Assembly: GCF_004364805.1 (NCBI RefSeq) | Contig: NZ_SOAP01000001.1 | Span: 992,001 to 1,056,000 of the forward strand | Reading direction: 5' to 3' | Source: Pelagimonas phthalicica | Lineage (GTDB): Bacteria > Pseudomonadota > Alphaproteobacteria > Rhodobacterales > Rhodobacteraceae | Length of the DNA stretch: 64,000 nucleotides | Shown: positions 63,200-64,000 of the stretch, piece by piece | Layout of the letters: the number at the start of each line of letters is the position of its first letter | Numbering within the stretch: position 1 is the stretch's first letter | Program-made: the position numbers and the translations under genes | Notes under the pieces: generated by a model | What the model was told of the DNA's origin: nothing | Database searches by the model: none | The model's input: the letters and a program-made list of their open reading frames with translations, nothing else

Positions 63200-63400
63200 T
63201 TAGCGGTCGTATGGCATGTAGCCCTTGACGGTCTTCGCGTCAGGAGCAGACAGGGTGGTGTTACCGCGAGCGTCGCGGATGAATTTCTTGGTGCGTTTGA
63301 TCATGCCGTGGCGTTTGCCAGCCTGACCAGCCAGTACCTTGCCGGTCGCAGTGACCTTAAAGCGCTTCTTGGCGCTCGACTTTGTCTTCATCTTGGGCAT
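63200..63400 (-). CDS. rpmI: 50S ribosomal protein L35
   Basis: A 66-residue basic L35: [44 protein letters not shown] and a C-terminal KGYMPYDR. The ATG at 63400 is the family start; the frame extends to 63439. It is transcribed with rplT. Confidence 0.96.
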   Translation of the reverse strand: MPKMKTKSSAKKRFKVTATGKVLAGQAGKRHGMIKRTKKFIRDARGNTTLSAPDAKTVKGYMPYDR

Positions 63401-63537
63401 TTCGGTCTCCGTCTTTTGGCGCGACTCGGCATGCCACATGGGCCGGACGCGCGGTTGAGACGCGCCGTATAGGCGGGGAAAGGATTTTTGGCAAGCCCGG
63501 AATCAGGCGAAACCGCTGAATTTCACTGCTTCGCAGC

Positions 63538-63762
63538 TTAATTCGTGAACTTGGCCACCACCTGAAAGAACACTTCGGGGATGTCCTGCATGCGATAGCC
63601 GCCCTGCTTGGTGTTCAGCGCATAGATCACCAATCCGCCCGCAATCACCATGACAATGGCTGCAACACGAGGTGTGCGGCCATCGGAAAAGGCTGAAATA
63701 ATCGCAGGCAGCGAAAACACCGCCATAACCAAACCTGCGATCAACGTTGTATCTGGATCCAT
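63538..63762 (-). CDS. Small membrane protein
   Basis: A 74-residue protein with two hydrophobic helices (about 5-25 and 32-50) and a short polar C-terminus QDIPEVFFQVVAKFTN. It begins with ATG at 63762, 36 bp after pyk on the same strand. No family name is recognised, but composition and placement look real. Confidence 0.65.
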   Translation of the reverse strand: MDPDTTLIAGLVMAVFSLPAIISAFSDGRTPRVAAIVMVIAGGLVIYALNTKQGGYRMQDIPEVFFQVVAKFTN

Positions 63763-63798
63763 GACACCAGACCCTCAATGAAAACACCTGAGAGCAGG

Positions 63799-64000
63799 TT
63801 ATTCCGGATCGGTGCTGTAAATCAAACGTTCATCACAAGGGGCGACGCGAAGAATGTTGGTTGTGCCCGGAATATTGAAAGGAACACCGGCTGTGACAAC
63901 AATCTGATCACCTTCGTCAGCGAAACCACCTTTGCGGGTGGCGCGGGCCGCATTGACCACCGCCTGTTTGAACCGCTCTAGCTCGCCAGTCATCACGCAA
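63799..64000 (-). CDS. pyk: Pyruvate kinase, C-terminal end (partial)
   Basis: The last ~66 residues of pyruvate kinase; the gene begins beyond the window end. The C-terminal domain motif GDQIVVTAGVPFNIPGTTNILRV is clear (quoted in part). The enzyme makes pyruvate and ATP from PEP. Only the end is visible, so completeness cannot be judged. Confidence 0.85.
   Translation of the reverse strand, partial: CVMTGELERFKQAVVNAARATRKGGFADEGDQIVVTAGVPFNIPGTTNILRVAPCDERLIYSTDPE

Overview
The window is a continuous, gene-dense stretch of a high-GC chromosome from an alphaproteobacterium, most likely a marine Rhodobacterales (Roseobacter group) member. This is inferred from gene families and gene order, not from a marker search. 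Supporting signs are a Rhodobacterales-type Hint-domain protein, a TIGR02300 acidic protein beside tRNA-Ala, a DUF484-xerC pair, an RpoHII-like sigma factor, a petABC bc1 operon, an rnhB-ccrM pair with GANTC sites in the ccrM leader, a CIRCE-controlled groESL operon, methylsuccinyl-CoA dehydrogenase of the ethylmalonyl-CoA pathway, and an NDUFS4-like complex I subunit. Most of the content is core metabolism and housekeeping. I see no prophage, insertion sequence, CRISPR array or rRNA operon.

Layout. 0-8 kb: Hint protein, cysK, a CcdA/thioredoxin pair, small exported or membrane proteins, a GntR regulator with a perfect 18-bp palindrome at its start, a WLM metallopeptidase, TIGR02300, tRNA-Ala(GGC) and a second GntR regulator. 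8.6-14.3 kb: a TPP riboswitch followed by thiC-thiO-thiS-thiG-thiE-thiF with tight overlaps. 14-20 kb: a secreted protein, UspA, an OmpR-like regulator with a degenerate receiver, DUF484-xerC, a GST and an outer-membrane barrel. 20.2-23 kb: petABC and a strong terminator. 23-26.4 kb: thiBPQ thiamine importer behind a second TPP riboswitch. 26.5-31.4 kb: aroC, a chemoreceptor, a DMT transporter and an exported YbjN protein. 31.5-33.7 kb: rnhB-ccrM and a small protein. 34-36 kb: groESL with CIRCE. 36-43.4 kb: lactate dehydrogenase, DEAD-box helicase, DUF2161, TraB/GumN, M3 peptidase and a membrane protein. 43.6-46.4 kb: coaBC, dut and a membrane-anchored MoeB-like E1. 46.4-49.6 kb: rpoH-chaN, a GST with a C-terminal TRASH-like motif, and the NDUFS4-like subunit. 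50-53 kb: uvrB followed by a low-GC phospholipase-D-like gene, the clearest accessory gene here. 53-56.8 kb: TauE permease, mcd, an AhpD-like protein and an EF-hand protein. 56.9-64 kb, all on the minus strand: pyk (cut by the window end), a small membrane protein, rpmI-rplT, a DGPF/YciI protein with an ECF42-type sigma factor, then pheS, a small coupled gene and pheT.

How the parts fit. Thiamine supply is the dominant theme: synthesis and uptake lie 12 kb apart, and each has its own TPP riboswitch. Stress and protein quality control are represented by groESL/CIRCE, rpoH, uvrB and uspA. The observations most worth a second look are regulatory or architectural: alternative hairpins in the pheT leader, two GANTC sites in the ccrM leader, a small gene coupled between pheS and pheT, a 43-codon frame in the thiG-thiE gap, the GST-TRASH fusion, a membrane-anchored E1 enzyme next to a soluble ThiF that has lost its zinc cysteines, and the PLD-like gene behind uvrB. 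No complete undescribed multi-gene system could be demonstrated from the sequence alone.
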